In this document: positions 61,223 through 64,000 of the stretch, one piece after another | Numbering within the stretch: position 1 is the first letter of the stretch | Layout: each line of letters starts with the position of its first letter | From: Atherix ibis | Lineage: Eukaryota; Arthropoda; Insecta; Diptera; Athericidae | Direction: 5' to 3' | Length of the DNA stretch: 64,000 nucleotides | Assembly: GCA_958298945.1 (NCBI GenBank) | Contig: OY282608.1 | Location: forward strand, 79,904,806-79,968,805 | The notes under the pieces: model-generated | Database searches by the model: none | What the model was told of the DNA's origin: nothing | What the model saw: only the letters and a program-made list of their open reading frames with translations | Position numbers and translations under genes: made by a program

Positions 61223-62861
61223 CCAACTAGCCAAAAAACCAACAAACCAACAAACCAACAAACCAACAAACCAACAAACCAACAATCCAACAAACCAACA
61301 AACCAACAAACCAACAAACTAACAAACCAACAAACCAAGAAACAAATAATCCAACAAACCAACAAACCAACAAACCAACAAACCAACAAACCAACAAACC
61401 AACAAACCAACAAACCAACAAACCAACAAACCAACAAACCAACAAACCAACAAACCAACAAACCAATAAACCAACAAACCAACAAACCAACATACCAACA
61501 AACCAACAAACCAATAAACCAACAAACCAACAAACAAACAAACCAACAAACAAACAAACCAACAAACCAACAAACCAACAAACCAACAAACCAATAAACC
61601 AACAAACCAACAAACCAACATACCAACAAACCAACAAACCAATAAACCAACAAACCAACAAACCAACAAACCAAAAAAACAACAAACCATCAAACCAACA
61701 AACAAACAAACCAACAAACCAACAAACCAACAAACCAACAAACCAACAAACCAACAAACCAACAAACCAACAAATCAACAAACCAACAAACCAACAAACC
61801 AACAAACCAACAAACCAACAAACGAACAAACCAACAAACCAACAAACCAACAAACCAACAAACCAACAAACCAACAAACCAACAAACCAACAAACCAACA
61901 AACCAACAAACGAACAAACCAACAAACCAACAAACCAACAAACCAACAAACTAACAAACCAACAAACCGACAAACAAACAAACCAACAAACCAACAAACC
62001 AACAAACAAACAAACCAACAAACCAACAAACCAACAAACCAACAAACCAACAAACCAACAAACCAACAAACCAACAAACCAACAAACCAACAAACTAACA
62101 AACCAATTAACCAACAAACCAACAAACCAAAAAACCAATAAACCAACAAACCAACAAACCAACAAACCAACAAACCAACAAACCAACAAACCAACAAACA
62201 AACAAACGAACAAACCAACAAACGAACAAACCAACAAACCAACAAACCAACAAACCAACAAACCAACAAACCAACAAACCAACAAACAAACAAACCAACA
62301 AACCAACAAACCAACAAACCAACAAACCAACAAACCAACAAACCAACAAACCAACAAACCAACAAACTAACAAACAAACAAACCAACAAACCAACAAAGC
62401 AACAAACCAACAAACCAACAAACCAACAAACCAACAAACCAACAAACCAACAAACCAAGAAACCAACAAACAAACAAATCAACAAACCAACAAACCAACA
62501 AACCAACAAACCAACAAACCAACAAACCAACAAACCAACAAACCAACAAACCAACAAAGCAACAAACCAACAAACCAACAAACCAACAAACCAACAAACT
62601 AACAAACCAAGAAACCAACAATCCAATAACGAACAAAGCAACAAACCAACAAACCAACAAACCAACAAACCAACAAACCAACAAACCAACAAACCAACAA
62701 ACAAACAAACCAACAAACCAACAAACCAACAAACCAACAAACCAACAAACCAACAAACCAACAAACCAACAAACCAATAAACCAAAAAACAAATAAACCA
62801 ACAAACCAACAAACGAACAAACAAACAAACCAACAAACCAACAAACCGACAAACCAACAAA
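61223..62861 (+). repeat. Family D higher-order unit 3 (1639 bp)
   Basis: The unit is bounded by CCAACTAGCC at 61223 and 62862. It repeats unit 2 at offsets of about 1463-1479 bp in its first half, including the doubled CATACCAAC segment (about 61491 and 61619) and AACCAATTAACC near 62102. It is longer because of added octamers in its second half, with more CAAACAAA patches near 62343-62475. Confidence 0.87.
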
Positions 62862-64000
62862 CCAACTAGCCAAAAAACCAACAAACCAACAAACCAACAA
62901 ACCAACAAACCAACAAACCAACAATCCAACAAACCAACAAACCAACAAACCAACAAACTAACAAACCAACAAACCAAGAAACAAATAATCCAACAAACCA
63001 ACAAACCAACAAACCAACAAACCAACAAACCAACAAACCAACAAACCAACAAACCAACAAACCAACAAACCAACAAACCAACAAACCAACAAACCAATAA
63101 ACCAACAAACCAACAAACCAACATACCAACAAACCAACAAAACCAATAAACCAACAAACCAACAAACAAACAAACCAACAAACAAACAAACCAACAAACC
63201 AACAAACCAACAAACCAACAAACCAATAAACCAACAAACCAACAAACCAACATACCAACAAACCAACAAACCAATAAACCAACAAACCAACAAACCAACA
63301 AACCAAAAAAACAACAAACCATCAAACCAACAAACAAACAAACCAACAAACCAACAAACCAACAAACCAACAAACCAACAAACCAACAAACCAACAAACC
63401 AACAAATCAACAAACCAACAAACCAACAAACCAACAAACCAACAAACCAACAAACGAACAAACCAACAAACCAACAAACCAACAAACCAACAAACCAACA
63501 AACCAACAAACCAACAAACCAACAAACCAACAAACCAACAAACCAACAAACGAACAAACCAACAAACCAACAAACCAACAAACCAACAAACTAACAAACC
63601 AACAAACCGACAAACAAACAAACCAACAAACCAACAAACCAACAAACAAACAAACCAACAAACCAACAAACCAACAAACCAACAAACCAACAAACCAACA
63701 ACCCAACAAACCAACAAACCAACAAACCAACAAACCAACAAACTAACAAACCAATTAACCAACAAACCAACAAACCAAAAAACCAATAAACCAACAAACC
63801 AACAAACCAACAAACCAACAAACCAACAAACCAACAAACCAACAAACAAACAAACGAACAAACCAACAAACGAACAAACCAACAAACCAACAAACCAACA
63901 AACCAACAAACCAACAAACCAACAAACAAACAAACCAACGAACCAACAAACCAACAAACCAACAAACCAACAAACCAACAAACCAACAAACCAACAAACC
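62862..64000 (+). repeat. Family D higher-order unit 4, cut off by window end
   Basis: The unit starts at CCAACTAGCC (62862) and follows unit 3 at offsets of about 1632-1639 bp. The doubled CATACCAAC segment lies near 63121 and 63250, and AACCAATTAACC near 63752. A single extra A near 63140 (CAAAACCAATAAACC) shifts the phase by one base compared with units 2 and 3. The unit runs off the window, so the array continues to the right. Confidence 0.85.

Larger units (their letters stand above)
1..64000 (+). repeat. Octanucleotide satellite array, (CCAACAAA)n
   Basis: The whole window is a head-to-tail array of CCAACAAA (equivalently CAAACCAA) on the + strand. Most units are perfect. The rest are mainly single-base variants: CGAACAAA, CTAACAAA, CAAACAAA, TCAACAAA, GCAACAAA, CCAATAAA, CCAGCAAA, CCATCAAA, CCCACAAA, CCGACAAA, CCTACAAA, CCAAAAAA, CCAACACA and CCAACAAG. 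Seven-base units (CCACAAA, CCAACAA) and rare inserted bases shift the phase. No inverted segment is seen; the + strand is nearly all A and C throughout. The consensus has three C and five A, so about 37.5% GC. The array starts and ends inside the repeat, so both ends lie outside the window. The type of locus (satellite heterochromatin of a eukaryote) is inference. I do not recognise the unit as a named satellite. No gene, RNA or mobile element interrupts it. Confidence 0.98.

Noticed and set aside
18621..62871. CCAACTAGCA and CCAACTAGCC landmarks as target-site or restriction-type functional motifs (ACTAGC contains CTAG).
   Set aside because: They occur once per higher-order unit as inherited variants. 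The bases around them are ordinary octamers, with no inverted repeats or conserved spacing that would suggest a binding site.
1..64000. CRISPR array, because of the regular short repeats.
   Set aside because: There are no unique spacers between repeats. Repeats are contiguous 8-bp units, and no cas-like gene is present.
1..64000. Functional telomere.
   Set aside because: The unit is not a telomere repeat I recognise. It carries many variants and kilobase-scale higher-order copies, and no chromosome end is visible. Telomere-like base composition alone is not enough.
1..64000. tRNA, rRNA or other structured RNA genes.
   Set aside because: The + strand has almost no G or T and the - strand almost no A or C, so stable Watson-Crick stems cannot form within a transcript of either strand.
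1..64000. A previously undescribed multi-gene system.
   Set aside because: No segment long enough to hold a gene departs from the octamer. The unusual content here is array structure, not encoded functions.

Overview
This window is one uninterrupted satellite DNA array. From the first base to the last it is built from an 8-bp unit, 5'-CCAACAAA-3' on the + strand (GGTTTGTT family on the - strand), always in the same orientation. I find no protein-coding gene, RNA gene, transposon, CRISPR array, promoter or terminator that the sequence supports. Many long open frames exist on both strands, but they follow from the unit itself. An 8-bp unit is read as an 8-codon cycle in every frame, and the pure repeat has no stop codon on either strand. 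The - strand gives a (GLLVCWFV)n cycle and the + strand a (NKPTNQQT)n cycle. The - strand frames I checked begin at TTG rather than ATG.

Organism: an array of this kind, tens of kb long, with an 8-bp unit, strict head-to-tail order and nested higher-order repeats, points to eukaryotic constitutive heterochromatin (pericentromeric, subtelomeric, or a sex or B chromosome). This is inference. Nothing unique is present to name a species or clade, and the array runs off both ends of the window.

Layout, from point variants and 1-bp slips used as landmarks: (1) 1-13.6 kb, family A, a 4.1-4.8 kb higher-order unit. Two copies (4503-8582 and 8583-12663) are almost identical, with a diverged copy to the left and a remnant to the right. 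(2) 13.6-18.6 kb, about three copies of a 1.55-1.65 kb unit. (3) 18.6-49.4 kb, a mosaic zone of reused blocks. Its landmark CCAACTAGCA recurs at 18621, 22701, 27448, 32274 and 44183, and it contains a 720-736 bp tandem duplication at 47.5-48.9 kb. (4) 49.4-56.15 kb, two copies of a 3.43-3.47 kb unit. (5) 56.15-58.6 kb, a transition with a 150-bp tandem duplication. (6) 58.6-64.0 kb, three complete units and one cut-off unit of 1.13, 1.47 and 1.64 kb, marked by CCAACTAGCC.

No genes work together here. The biology to read is how the array grows: replication slippage at the 8-bp scale, and unequal exchange or segmental duplication at the 150-bp to 12-kb scale. The distinctive points are the length and uniform polarity of the array, the A/C versus G/T strand asymmetry, the clear turnover domains, and one very recent (or assembly-made) 4.08-kb duplication.
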